This document shows positions 35,174 through 47,169 of a stretch of DNA of 64,000 bases, piece by piece. Position numbers and translations under genes: made by a program. Below the pieces are notes generated by a model. It saw only the letters and a list, made by a program, of their open reading frames with translations. It did no database searches and had not been told where the DNA came from. Every line of letters begins with the position of its first letter. Position 1 is the first letter of the stretch. Source of the stretch: Dasypus novemcinctus (Eukaryota; Chordata; Mammalia; Cingulata; Dasypodidae); NCBI RefSeq assembly GCF_030445035.2, contig NC_080702.1, forward strand, positions 25,245,652-25,309,651, given 5' to 3'.

Positions 35174-38100
35174 TCATATCATTGAGGTCATGTAGTATTT
35201 GTCCTTCAACGCCTGGGTTGCTTCACTCAACATAAGGTACTCAAGATTCATCCATGTTATCACGTGTGTTTGTAGTGTATTTGTTCTTAAAGCCGAGTAG
35301 TATTCCATTGTATGTATATAACACATTTTATTGATCCACTCATCTGTTGATGGGCATTTGGGTCAATTCCAATTTTGGCGATAGTGAACAATGCTGCTAT
35401 GAACATTGGTGTGCATATTTCGGTTTGTGTCCCTGCCTTCCATTCTGCTGGGTATATACCCAGCAGTGGAATTGCTGGGTCATACGGCAAATCTATCTTT
35501 AGTTTTTTGAGAAACTGCCAAACTGTCCTCCAGAATGGTTCGATCCTTCTGCATTCCCACCAGCAGTGGATAAGTGTTCCCATTTCTTCACATCCTCTCC
35601 AGCATTTGTATTATTCTGTTTTTTTCATAGCTGCCAATCTTATGGGAGTAAGATGGTATCTCATTGTAATTTTGATTTGCATTTCCCTGGTAGCTAGAGA
35701 TTTAGAGCATTTTTTCATGTGCTTTTTAGCCATTTGTATTTCTTCTTTGGAGAAGTTTCTGTTTAAATCTTTTTCCCATTTTTAAAATGAGTTGTTTATC
35801 TTTTTATTTTCAAGATATGGGAGTTGTTTATATATGCAAGTTATAAGTCTCTTATCGGATACACGGTTGCCAAATATTTTCTCCCATTGTGTAGGTTCCC
35901 TTTTTACTTTCTTGACAAACTCCTTTGAGGTGAAGAAGGCTTTAATTTTGAGGAAGTCCCATTTATCTATTTGTTCTTTTGCTGCTCGTGTTTTTGGTGT
36001 GAAGTTCATGAAGCCATTTCCTATTACAAGGTCTTGTAGATGTTTCCCTACACTGCTTTCCAAGGCCTTTATGGTCTTGGCTCTTATATTTAGGTCTTTG
36101 ATCCATCTTGAGTTGATCTTTGTATAAGGTGTGAAATGGTAATTCTCTTTCAATCTTCTACATATGGATATCCAGTTCTCCTGGCATCATTTGTTGAATA
36201 GGCCATTCTCTCCCAGTTGAGAGGGTTTAGTGGCTTTATCAAATATTATATGGCTATATATATGAGGTTATATATCAGAACTTTCAATTCGATTCCTTGG
36301 TCTGGGTGTCTCTCCTTACGCCAATATCATGCTGTTTTCACTACTGTAGCTTTGTAGTATGTTTTGAAGTCTGGTAGTGTGCTTCCTCCAATTTCGTTTT
36401 TCTTTTTCAATATGTCTTTGGCTATTCAGGGCCTCTTTCCTTTCCAAATAAATTTCATAGTTAGTTTTTCTAGTTCCTTAAAGAAGGCTGTGTTGATTTT
36501 TATTGGGATTGCATTAAGTGTGTACATCAACTTTGGTAGGATAGACATCTTAATAATATTTATTCTTCCTATCCATGAACAGGGAATATTCTTCCATTTA
36601 TTTAGGTCGTCTTTGATTTCCTTGAACAGACTTGTATAATTCTCAGTGTATAAATTTTTTACATCTTTAGTTAAATTTATTCCTAAATATTTGATTTTTT
36701 TATTTACTATTGTGAATGGTATTCATTTCTTGATTTCCTCCTGATCTTGCTCATTATTGGTGTACAGAAATGCTACTGATTTTTGCACATTGATCTTATA
36801 ACCTGCGAGTTTACTAAACTCATTTATGAGTTCTAGAAGCTTTGTTGTAGACCTCTCAGGGTCTTCTATGTATAGGATCATGTCATCTGCAAATAATCAA
36901 ATTTTTACTTCTACCTTTCCAATTTGAATGTCTTTTATATCCAGTTCTTGCCTCAGTGCTTGAGCAAGTATTTCTAAGACAATGTTAAATAGAAGGGGAG
37001 ACAGTGGGCATCCTTTTCTTTTTCCTGACTTTACAGGGAAGGATTTTAGGTATTCTCCATTGTAAACAATGTTGGCTGTGGGTTTTTCATATATACTCTT
37101 TATCATGTTCAGAAAATTTCCTTGTATTCCGATCTTTTGGAGTGCTTTTATCAAGAAAGGGTGCTGTATTTTGTCAAGTGCTTTTTCTGCATCTATAGAT
37201 ATAATAATGTGATTTTTTCCCTTCAATCTGTTTATATGGTGTATTACATTGATTTATTTTCTTATGTTGAACCATCCTTGCATACCTGGAATGAATCCCA
37301 CTTGGTTGTGGTGTATAATTCATTTTGTGTTGTTGATTATGATTAGCATGTATTTTGTTAAGTATTTTTGCATCTAGGTTCATTAGAGAAAATGGTCTGT
37401 AATTTTCATTTCTTGTGGTGTCTTTCTTTGATTTTGGTACTAGGGTAATGTTGGCATCATAGAAGGAGTTAGGCAATGTTCCTTCTAATTTGATTTTTTG
37501 AAGTTTCAGCAGGATTGGTGTTAGTTCTTTCCGGAATGATTTGTGGAATTCACCTGTGAAGCTGTCTGGCCCTGGGTCTTCTTAGTTGGGAGGTTTTTAA
37601 TGACTGATTCTATCTCTTTACTCGTGATTGGTTTGTTGAGATCTTCAATTTCTTCTTTCAGCAATATAGGCTGTTTACATGTTTCTAGGAATTTGTCCAT
37701 TTCCTCTGAATTGTCATTTTTGTTGGAATATAGTTTTTCTAAGTATCCTCTTATGATAGTCTTTATTTCTGTGTGGTCAGTGGTGATATCTCCTTTCTCA
37801 TTTCTTATTTTGTTTATTTGCATCTTCTCTCTTTTTTTCATTGTTAGTCTCGCTAAAGGTTTGTCAATTTTATTGATCTTCTCAAAGAACCAGTTCTTGG
37901 TCTTCTTTATCTTTTCAAGTGCTTTCTTATTTTGTATTTCATTTAGTTCTGCTCTTATCTTTTTTCTTTCCTTCTTTCTTCTTCCTGTGGGATTACTTTG
38001 TTGTTTTTTTTCTACTTCCTCCAAATGTGAAGTTAGTTCTTCAATTTTTGCTCTTTCTTCTTTTTTGATGAGTGAATTTATGGCTATAAATTTCCCTCTC

Positions 38101-38984
38101 AGTACTTCTTTTGCAGCATCCCATAAATTTTGGTATGTTGTGTTATCATTATCATTTGTTTCAAGGTAGTCATTGATTTCTTTTGAGATTTCCTCTTTGA
38201 CCCACTTTTTTTCTAAGAGTGCACTGTTTAATTTCCATATCTTGGTGTGAAATCTGAGCCTCTGGCCCTTGCAGATTTCCAGCTTCTCCCCACTGTGGTC
38301 ATAGATATTGTTTTGTATGATTTCAATCTTTCTGAATTCATTAAGCCTTTCTTTGTGGCCTAGCATATGGTCTATCTTGGAGAATGACCCATGTGCACTC
38401 AAGAAAAATGTATATCCTGCTGTGTTTGGGTGTAATAACCTGTATATGTCTGTTAGATCCAGCTCCTCTAATATACTGTTCAAATATTTCGTTTCTTTAG
38501 TGATTCTCTTTTGAGATGTTCTGTCCAGAGTTGAGAGTGGTGTATTAAAATCCCCCACTATAATTGTAGATGCATCTATTTTTTCACTTAGTTTTTCCAG
38601 CATTTGCCTCACGTATTTAGAGGTGCCCTTGTTAGGAGCATAAATATTTATGACTGTTCGTTCTTCTTGGCAGATTGTCCCTTTCAGTAATATGTAGTAT
38701 CCTTCTTTGTCTCTCACAATTGTTTCACATTTAAAGTCTATTTTGTCTGATATTAATATAGCTACTCCTGCCTTTTTTTGGTTATTGTTTGCTTGTAAGA
38801 TCATTTTCCAACCATTCACTTTCAGCCTTCATGAATCTCTGTGTCTAAGATGTGTCTCTTGTAGACAGCATATAGATGGGTCATATGTCCTTACCCAATG
38901 TCCCTTTCTGAATCTTTTGATAGGTGAGTTTAATCCATTGACATTCAGTGTTATTACTTTCAAGGAATTATTTATGTTAGCCAT
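35174..38984 (-). pseudogene. L1-D ORF2, largely open endonuclease-RT half but defective
   Basis: ORF2 from ATG 38984 (MANINNSLKVITLNVNGLN) to a stop at 35174. Codon 52 is TGA (38829-38831), where other copies have TGG (Trp). Downstream a 432-residue open segment (37521-38819) covers the endonuclease core, with VGDFNTPLSTLD and SFSKIDHMLGHKERL (the acidic and His motifs of the AP-endonuclease fold), and the linker up to the KNLPTKK segment just before RT. A frame break near 37520 is followed by more breaks through RT (36897-37226 has the QGCPLS-like block as [11 protein letters not shown]) and the C-terminal domain (35782-36153, 35287-35583). Confidence 0.93.
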
Positions 38985-39052
38985 ATTTTGATTGGACTTG
39001 TGTTTGTCATATTTTGTTTGTTTTTTCTTCTCTTTTTGTCTTTTTGTTGCTC

Positions 39053-40020
39053 TTACACTATCCTCCAACTCTGTCCTGTTTTTTCCTTTCTTCCTGCAGA
39101 ACTCCCTCTAGAATTTCTTGAAGGGGAGGTTTCTTGTTGGCATACTCTTTCATTTTCTGTTTATCTGTGAATATTTTGAACTCTCCATCATTTTTGAATG
39201 CTAGTTTAGCTGGATAGAGTATTCTTCATTGAATTTTTTTTTTCTTTTACTACCTTGACTATATCATACCACTGCCTTCTTGCCTCTATGGTTTTAGATG
39301 AGAAATCAGCACTTAATCTTATGGAGCCTCCCTAATAGGTGATGATTTTCTTTTCTCTTGCTGCTTTTAGAATTTTCTCTTTGTCTTGAGCATTGGATAA
39401 TTTGACAAGTATATGTCTTGGGGTGGGCCTGTTTGGGTTTATGATATTTGGGGTACATTGTACTTCTTGGATATGTACATCTGTCTCTTTCAGTAGATTT
39501 GGGAAATTTTCAGCCATTATTTACTGCAACACTTCTTCTGATCCCTTTCTTTATTCTTCTCCTCTTGGGATGCCTATAATATGTATGTTTGTGCATTTTG
39601 CCTTGTCATTCAGGTCCCTACGTCCTAGCTGGATTCTTGCTATCTTTTTACCAATCAATTCTATTATCTGTTTGATTTCTGATGTACTGTCTTCCACATC
39701 ACTAATTCTCTGCTCTGCCTCTTCTAATCTGTGGCTATTTGCTGCAAGTGTGTTTTTGATTTCTTGAACTGTGGTGTTCATTCCCATCATATCTGTTATC
39801 TTTTTGCGTATGTCTGCAATTTCCCCTCCAAGTGTTGTTTTATATTGTTAACCTCTTCATTTACTTAATTAAATTTGTTTGAGATATATGTTCGGAGATC
39901 TTTAATTACTTGTGCAAAGTTCTGCTCCCCTTCCTGATTTTTAGTTTGTTCATTGGATTCAGCCATGTTTTCCTGATTTCTGGTTTGGTTTGTAGATTTT
40001 TGTTCCTGTCTGGTCATCAT
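39053..40020 (-). pseudogene. L1-D ORF1, broken
   Basis: ORF1 from the tandem ATG at 40015-40020 to a stop at 39053. The open pieces are 39551-39790 (coiled-coil end and RRM start, NIHIIGIP) and 39332-39517 (RRM, NAQDKEKILKAAREK). Stops lie between them near 39540 and after 39332 (the consensus YKGS region reads as a stop). The C-terminal domain near 39250-39300 is frameshifted. Confidence 0.9.
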
Positions 40021-41780
40021 TTTATCTTGATGGGTTTAATCAGTTCCTTAGCTTCTTTGTCTAGAGTTGGGGATTACTTAGCTGTTGTTTTTGTGTAAGT
40101 GTTATATCTTCTCTTTGTCACTTTGTTCTTCTTATTCTAATTTCTTATTGCTGGCTGAGTTTACTTTGAAGGAAAGTATTAGGGCCAGGGAAAGGCAATT
40201 GTGTAAGTAAGGAAAATGTGTAAAGTAGTATTGGTAATAAATGTTAACAGAGCAACAATATGAGATCTGGGAGGATAGATATTAGATTCATGTAAGCTGT
40301 GTCGAGTTATAGCAGTAGGTAGAGTACCTATAATGAGGTAGTCGACTGAATATGGGAGGAATATGGTATGAATTTAAAAGCTAGTGTTTTCGTGAGAGAG
40401 GAAAAGAGGAAGGAAAGGCAATAGTTTCAAGAGTGGATAAAAGACAGAAAACAAAACAAAGGTATTAGAAATTAAGAGTTAGACACTTTGGGGATCAAAG
40501 GAAGGGAGGTGGAATATAGGAGAGACAGTAGATGATGGAGGATATCAAGATGTGGGGGAAAGGGTATAGTGTAGGTAGCCAAAATCAATTCACACAGAAA
40601 TGAGACAATGGAGGATGAGGAAACCCAGCAAATGTGAGGTGTTCCCTGCAGCACCTATTGTATAATTAAGATAAAATAAACTTAGGAGAAAATGAGGGAC
40701 AAGAGAAAAGAGAGGGAAAAAAAGGAGAGAAGAAAGAAAGAAAGAAAAAAGGGGGGGTGGGTAAAGAAAAGGGAGGGGAACAAGTAATGAATCAAAAAGG
40801 AGATATAGAACACCAACAGCAGCAACAACAAAAAACCCCTAAATTAATGAAAAAAAAGACCTTGGGGGATACAATGGGAGAAAAGCCTAGGAAATAATGC
40901 AATATTAGCAACCAGGACAATTAAAAATTAAAAATTAAAAAATTTAAATTTAAATTTAAAAAAGAAAAAATGCAAACATTGAGGGCTAGGACAATCAAGG
41001 ACCTCAGCTGGGCCTCAGGGTGTGGTGGATTCAGGGATGGAAAGTCTGTGATATTGCAGACTCAAGAGGTGTGAGTCTCTGGGGTGTGAGCCACCAGGGT
41101 TTAAGGGACACAGACCTGGCAACCTCAAATCTGGTTAACAGGGAGCCTGGGAGCACCACTGTGCAACACAGCCTTCAGGGATCCCTGCAGCTGGGTGCCA
41201 GCCCTATGGGAGCGGTCACGTCCACAAACTCTGACCTATGTTTCTGAAACCTGCAATTCCCCCTTTCACTAGGGTCTCTTCTGTGGCTGTATCACCAATT
41301 CGACTTCAGGACATCTCCCGCCCTGCAGGCCCCCAAAACAGCCATTTGGGTGCACCTCTATATTGCAGCCAATTTAAGGACACTGTAGATCCACAGCTAG
41401 GCATAGGGGGTGGGGCTCTAGCCGGAAGCGCTGTATCAGTGTCCAAAATTAAAAATCCCACGCCTCACAAAAAATTCCCCTAATCGGCTTCCAGCCGCCT
41501 CCCACCCTGCCATCCCCAGAAATAGCCTCCTGGTGACGTCTTTTTTCTGCAAGTGATTTAAGGCCACTACAGATCGGCAGACAGCCTTGGGGGTGGGGCT
41601 CTAGCCGGAAGTGCTATTATTTGTGTCCGCAATCAAAAATTCCCCCGCCTCGCAATAAAACTCCCATCTGTCTCCCCAAATAGGTCTGCAAAGGCCTCCT
41701 GCCCTGTTAGCCCCCCAATAGCCTGCTCAGGGCTTATGAATTCCTCAGTACCGCAGAGCCTCCAGGAATCGCAACCGCGG
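40021..41780 (-). promoter_or_regulatory. L1-D 5' UTR
   Basis: It contains three monomer-like units (cores near 41315, 41500 and 41697), the unique block at 40980-41200, an A/G-rich stretch at 40660-40970 on the plus strand with aaatttaaatttaaattta near 40938-40960, and the ORF1-proximal region. It is cut at 41780 by the insertion edge. Confidence 0.7.
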
Positions 41781-42952
41781 TCAATGGCCATTTTCTTGGT
41801 ACCACCCTCATCAACCATCTGATGGTGATCAAGCTTCAGACCTCATACTCCGAGAGCTTTGGACTGATTACCACATTTTACCCAATCTTTGTGTTAGAGT
41901 CATAACCCCCTAGTACAGGCAACACACTCCCTAATCTCTGTCTTACCGAGCCTGCCCTCTCAGAGCAAGCAGTTGCTGACCTGGCCTTCCCTAATCCATG
42001 GGGGAAAAGCCCAACCCTCTCAGACCTGTGTGGCATCAATTTCAATCTCCCTAATCACTGGGGAATGTGCTCCACCTTCTCTGTACTGTGGGACATCAAA
42101 ATTCTCCCTGAATAGCATGCAAGACCATTCACCCTTTCAATTGCTGGGGAAAACTCCCTCTCTGTACACATGGGTAGCGTTACTCTCTTGGCCAAAGGAG
42201 ATGTCTTAATTCCAGATCTCAGCTTTCATGGCTTTCCTCTTAAAGCTATTTCTCCTTCAATATCTCCCTTCCACGTACCTTTTAGTCAAGATGACAGTGG
42301 TTTTTTTTTTAATACAGATCTCTCAAAAAACTTGTTGGTTTTGCATCCAAGAAGTAGGCATCCAAGCCATCAGTCAGTAAGAATTTCCACAAGCTTTTTC
42401 TAGAAAACTGTTTTTTCAATCCTGATTTACAAGTTTCAAATTTAGTTCAGTCCTCAAATAGAGCACTATCATCAGGGGATTTGATTTCCAGAGGCTTGGG
42501 ATTTCCAGAATCAGTTTCTGTATTCTTTGTGCCCAACAATTCAGTCCTCAGCTTTTCTCCATCATCTAGCATTTTGCTAAAAGTTGCACAGAGAAGCCAA
42601 GCCACATTTTCTGAGTTTGCATTGGAAGGTTCTTCAGCTAAATACCCTGGCTTACACTTTCAAATTCTTTCATCCATAAAACACAAGAAGTTAATTTTGC
42701 CAAGTTCTCTGCAACCCTGAAACATGGGCTCCCTTTAACACAGTTTCTAATATTTTCATCATTTACTTTTAAGGCCTCATAAAAAACCTCTTTAGGGTCC
42801 GTACTCTTATCAATAGTCTCTTCAAAGCAAGCTAGTCCTTTTCCATCAAGTATCTCACAATTCTTCCAAGAAATATCCCTTACCCCTTTACAAAATTGTT
42901 CCCACATTTTGGTAATTGCAAAAGCACTTCCTCATTCCTCAGTACCATATTC
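41781..42952 (-). mobile_element. Provirus internal region, 5' part (gag-like remnant)
   Basis: Continues the internal region from the 5' LTR to the L1-D insertion. The frame at 42638-42907 (89 codons, minus strand) starts just inside the element, where MaLR internal regions carry a degenerate gag-like segment. It is short, lacks retroviral enzyme motifs, and is not a functional gene. The rest (41781-42637) has no long frame. Confidence 0.6.
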
Positions 42953-43562
42953 TGTATTAGTCAGCCAAAGGGGTGCTTACAGTTACCAGGCCTTAAAGAG
43001 TGAATTACTTCCCTCACCAAATCTGTTGCCATGTGTTGGAGCAAGATGGCTCTTAATGACAGCAAGGGTTCAGGCTTCCTCTTCCCCTTAAGGACACTTG
43101 GTCCCTGTTCTTCCAGTATCAGGTGGAGGCTGGGATAAGTCTCATCTCTCTCCCAGGGTTTTTCTCCAGGCTCAGCTGCTCTGCACACTCCAAAAGAGCA
43201 GCTGTAAAATATCAGGTGAACAGCTCACCTCTCCTCTGGAGACCTCTGACATGCCTAATGGAGCCTTTTCTCTTTCCTCATGTATCTGCTTCTCTGTGTG
43301 TTTACTTTCCAGCACCCCAGCATCCAAAACTCGAACTTTCTTCTCTGCCATGTAGTTTTCTCTGTGAGTCCCTTCCCACCAAGGGATTGGGGACTTAACA
43401 TCCTACTGATGTGGCCCAATCAAAGAGTAATTCATTATTCATTCAAGTAGAGGTGAAACACCTGGATTTAATATCATCTAATATGTCCAGAGAAACAGTC
43501 AAATTCACAAATATAATCAAGGGTCTCTTTTTGGAATTCATAAACCATATCAAACTGCCACA
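42953..43562 (-). repeat. 5' LTR of the provirus
   Basis: The 610-bp LTR runs from TGTGGC (complement at 43557-43562) to the tgtattag edge at 42953. Compared with the 3' LTR it lacks about 70 bp after gtcagccaaag, a stretch that in the other LTR includes the AATAAA signal. It also lacks the 131-bp duplication. The 5-mer CCAAG at 43563-43567 follows it. Confidence 0.75.
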
Positions 43563-43567
43563 CCAAG

Positions 43568-44139
43568 GTTCACATTCTTTCAGGATGGGTTGTGCTTTGA
43601 CATTGTTTTTCCTGGAACCCAGCAGGGAGTTAAAGATAACTACAATCTCTAACACCCTCCCTTCTGACCTGGACTGGTTGCTGATGATGCAAAGGGAAAT
43701 GCTGTGGAAATAAATTTCTCCACGGGAAAAGAGAGGTTGTGACTCCCATGGGAGGAAAGATGCCCCTGATTAAGTTTGCTATTCCAGACTTTGCTCCAAA
43801 TAACCCACCTTGAGGAAAAATGTTTCTGCCCTGCCCAGAGCATGACTTGCCTAGGGCAGGGTTCAACTTAATATAGTCTCCCCTAACCTTTAAGATCTCA
43901 ACTGAGGTGTCTACCTAAAAATGCCATCTGCTGTCAGTTCAGGAATGTACATGCAAAGCATGGGAAAAATGAATAAATAACACATTCATTCTAGTACCTT
44001 TAGTGCTCCCCTCTCCAAATCCGTTGGAAACTGGTCTGCATTCCAGTCCTAGGTTTATAGCCTTGGTGTGAACAGTTAAATAGGGGCATCTTAAAGACAG
44101 AACAATTGAACCAAGAATCAAAGAGCAGTGGTGACACAC
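43568..44139. other. Unique spacer, no gene recognised
   Basis: Nonrepetitive-looking DNA flanking the provirus. It contains short frames only (for example 43411-43713 runs into the LTR). I see no domain, splice pattern or repeat I can name. Confidence 0.35.
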
Positions 44140-44540
44140 AACTACTCAAGAGTAAATAACTAGGCAAGAGAGAAACTGATCATTAGAATAAAGTCAACAT
44201 CATAAACATATGCAAAGACTTCAGGAAAAATTAGACACCATGCTAAGAAAAAGGAAGATATGACTCAGACAAAGGAATATATCAAAACTCCAGACAAGAC
44301 AAAAGATTCAAAACAACTAATTAATCGTGTTCATGCAAAATCCTAAATCAATTCATGGAGTTGAAGAGCAGCATAGCCAAAGAAATGAAAGGCATTAAGT
44401 AGACACTGGTAGAGCACAAATAATTTGAGAACTTGAATAGAAAATTTATGGGAATTAAAGAAACAAAGTGAGATTATAAATACAATAGAAGACCTCTGGG
44501 AAAATGGTAACAAGGAAAGTAGGAAGAATCGGACCATCTC
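44140..44540 (+). mobile_element. Ancient L1M ORF1 N-terminal fragment
   Basis: The plus-strand sequence resembles the coiled-coil half of an old L1 ORF1: gccaaagaaatgaaaggcatta near 44376, followed by agacactgg and, later, aatacaatagaagacct near 44480. It is diverged and without an open frame. It ends where the L1-E 5' UTR seems to begin. Confidence 0.5.
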
Positions 44541-44960
44541 GCAGAAAAGTGGAGAAAAGGCAGAGACCTACCTAAAGCAGATGGTTTGGATATATAGAGA
44601 ACAAGAAGGTGCTCTGAGTAATCTAGGAGGGTACTGGAAAGATGAAGAAGCCAAAGGAAAACCATGAGTTGCTCACTCATTCACCCATGAGGCTGGAAAT
44701 GGCACATATAACATGCCCTCAGGGCAGGTAGGCTTGGTGGAGCCCCTGGGAGAAAGAGAAGAGGGTGGGCAGTGGTATCTTTGCAGTGGGTTTGGCCATG
44801 TGAGCTCCCTTTGAATCTCAGAAAGTGACCCCACCCTAAAGGGAGAGAGGAAGGGTATCTGCACAAGGAGGTTGTTATTCCCAGCTGTCCAGGGAAAGAG
44901 AGGAAGTAGATTAGAGAAGGGGCAGGACAGGGTCCTAATCAGCAGGACACTAGCAAACTG

Positions 44961-45229
44961 TAGTCTAAAATGCCTGAGGGACAGAAGCCAGATAGCATTC
45001 TGAAGCCTAATCAACCTAAGGAGACAATTTAGCTCAGTGGAGCAATTCCCATTTTGCATATATGAGGTCCCTTGTTTGACTCCTTGGTCTTGTTAGTCTA
45101 AAACGCCTGTGGGACAGGAGCAGGGTAGCATTCTGAAGCCTAATCAACCTAAGGAGACAATTTAGCTCAGCAGAGCAATTCCCATCTTGCTCATATGAGG
45201 TCCCTTGTTTCATTCCTTGGTCTTGTTAG
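44961..45229 (+). repeat. 133-bp tandem duplication with tRNA-Ala-like A/B boxes
   Basis: Two units, 44961-45093 and 45094-about 45229, both starting tagtctaaaa and ending cttggtcttg. Each contains ttagctcag(tgg/cag) (45029-45040 and 45162-45173), matching the tRNA A box, and a B-box-like tgttt(gactcc/cattcc) (45073-45083 and 45206-45216). They are spaced as in a tRNA. The same module occurs in L1-F at about 50040-50125. It looks like a tRNA-Ala-derived segment carried inside an L1 5' UTR. It is not a functional tRNA gene because the acceptor stem is absent. Confidence 0.65.
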
Positions 45230-45484
45230 AGAACTAGAGAAGTCATCCACTTGGTTCTCAGGCATCCAGCTGATACCTTATGAGAGGCAACATGTAGAAT
45301 TTCTTTTTATATTAGCTTTTTTGAATCTGTGTTTTTAAAAGGTTCCTATATTCCCCCTTATTTACTTTGCTAAAACCATGTACATTACTTGCAGAGGGCC
45401 GGCTTCAGGGTGATTGGTTGACGAACTTCAGCAGCCTGAGAAGCTCCTTAGGTGCCCAAGAAGGAAGGCTGTTTTTGGTTCATT

Positions 45485-45990
45485 GGCTTTTTTTTTTTTT
45501 TAGATGCTCCTGTTTTGTTCCGTGTCTCTTGTTTCTCCTTTCTTTGTTTCCCTCTTTTTTTTCCTTTTACTGATTTTTATCTACCTAAGTTATTTCCTTT
45601 CTTTCCTTAATTTTTCTATCTTCTGTTTTCTGTTGTTTTTTATATTCTTTTTGTCTGGTCTTTAATTTTTAAAATTTTTCTCTCTCATTCTTTTTTTCTG
45701 CTTTTTCTTTTACTTTCTCTCTTTTTTCTTTTCTCCTTTCCTCTTCTCATCATTCCAGTTTTTCAATTCATTCTATGTATTTTTCTCTATTTTGTTTCTC
45801 TTCATTTTTTCTGTTTCACTTTTTTATTCTCATTCTTCCAGACTCATTAGGATTTTTTCATGTGTTATTTATTTTCCTGGGTCTTGTACAGTTCATCTTC
45901 TAACATTTCTATTATTATTATTATTACTATTATTCTTTTTCTGTTTTTAGCTCTATCCATTTCTCTGGTCTTAATTATTTTTCAAGGGAA
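45485..45990 (+). other. Polypyrimidine tract of the L1-E 5' UTR
   Basis: About 500 bp made mostly of T and C on the sense strand, collinear with the T/C-rich stretch upstream of ORF1 in L1-C (20985-21200) and, inverted, in L1-A, B and D. A (ATT)n-like run is at 45914-45934. Confidence 0.6.
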
Positions 45991-46149
45991 CATAGATAAC
46001 AGCAAGGAAATAGATTAAGAGGAATGAACTGACAAAGTGAAACATTACTACACACACAAAGGCAGGACAAAATGAAACCCTGGAATATAAACGAAGCTAG
46101 CTGACCAAACAAACCCATCAAGATAAACAGATACCTAGACACAAACAAA

Positions 46150-47110
46150 AAATGAGAAGCCATACTAAGACACAGGAAGATATGGCCTAGTCTAATGAAC
46201 AAGCTAAAAAACAGGAGTAAATGCAAAACATGGAAGAATTAATTAGAGATGTCCAAACAAGTATAATGAATCAAATTATTGAAGTGAAGGAAAAGATTAC
46301 TGATATTAAGAAGACACTGGGATCACATACAGAAGAAACTGTAAACACATCTATCATAACATCATAACATACATCATGGTGATGAATGGCACAATACAAG
46401 AAATAAAAAATTCACTGGAATCACATAACACCATATTTGAACATTCAGAGGAAAGAATCAGTAATGTGTAAGACACTACATCTGAAACATTAAAAATAGT
46501 AGGAGAACAGAGAAATGAAAAGCTAGAAAAATTCCAGCAGGAACTTAGAGATTTGAAAGACAATGTGCAATGCACAAACATATGCATTATAGGCCTCCCA
46601 TAAGGAGAAGAAAAGGGAAAGGGGGCAGAAGAGGGTTGGAGGAAATAATGACTGAAAATTTCTTAGCTCTATTGAGGGATATGGATGCATATATCCAAGA
46701 AGTACAGCACACCCCAAACAGTATAAACCCTAAGAGGGCTACCCCAAGACATATACTTTTCAAATTGTCCAATGCTCAAGGAAAAGAGATAATTCTGAAA
46801 GCATCAAGAGAAAAGAGATCCATCACATACAATGGCAACAATAAGATTAAGTGTTGAATTCTCATCTGGAACCATGAAGAAAAAGAGGCATGACATAGTT
46901 AAGGCATTATAAGAAAAAAAAAGTCCCATCCAAGAATTCTCTACCACCAAAGCTGGTATTTAAAAATTAGGGAGAGTTCAAAATATTCACAGATAAACAT
47001 AAATTAAGAGAGTTTGGCAATAAGAAACCTGCCTTTCAAGAAATAATAGAGGGAGCATTGCAAGTTGAAAAGAAAAAAAAGAGACAAAGAGTTGGAGGAG
47101 AGTATAAGAA
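46150..47110 (+). pseudogene. L1-E ORF1, decayed
   Basis: Recognisable by its order: a Gln/Lys-rich start near 46190, a coiled coil (46240-46520), an RRM-start-like region (aacatatgcattataggcctccc near 46577, where a stop TAA replaces the Pro-Glu codons), HTPNSINPKRATPRHI (46709-46757), and the AQGKEIILKASREKRSITY segment ending near 46840. Many stops are present. It is more diverged than ORF1 of L1-A to L1-D. Confidence 0.8.
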
Positions 47111-47169
47111 TAACTAAAGAGATAAAAAGAGAAATAAAAACAATATATGACATATATAAACTTAAAGAT

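Larger units (their letters stand above)
32334..41780 (-). mobile_element. L1-D, slightly 5'-truncated LINE-1 (9.45 kb)
   Basis: Minus-strand L1 inserted in the provirus, bounded by a 17-bp duplication. It begins within the third monomer from the ORF1 side, so it lacks about 300 bp of the 5' end compared with L1-A. It carries ORF1, ORF2, the 2.8-kb 3' UTR and a T-rich (poly(A)) end at 32334-32373. It has the longest open ORF2 segment in the window, suggesting it is among the youngest copies, yet it is still defective. Confidence 0.93.
31048..43562 (-). mobile_element. MaLR/ERVL-like provirus (about 3.1 kb) split by L1-D
   Basis: Read on the minus strand: 5' LTR (43562 to 42953), internal region (42952 to 41781, then 32333 to 31943 across the L1-D insertion), and 3' LTR (31942 to 31048). 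The internal length without L1-D is about 1.56 kb, in the usual range for nonautonomous MaLR elements. It is flanked by CCAAG duplications. A degenerate primer-binding-site-like TGGTAC sequence follows the 5' LTR (plus strand gtacca at 42942-42947). A G-rich polypurine-tract-like stretch (complement of ccccaccctttgaattt, 31943-31959) precedes the 3' LTR. There are no pol or env remnants; only a decayed gag-like stretch is present. Class assignment is by layout and resemblance, not by database match. Confidence 0.75.

Noticed and set aside
42638..42907. An 89-codon frame as a host gene.
   Set aside because: It lies inside the provirus internal region next to the 5' LTR and is better explained as a decayed gag-like remnant.
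45029..45083. A functional tRNA-Ala gene.
   Set aside because: A- and B-box-like sequences are present, but no acceptor stem, anticodon arm or full cloverleaf can be formed, and the unit is a tandem part of an L1 5' UTR.
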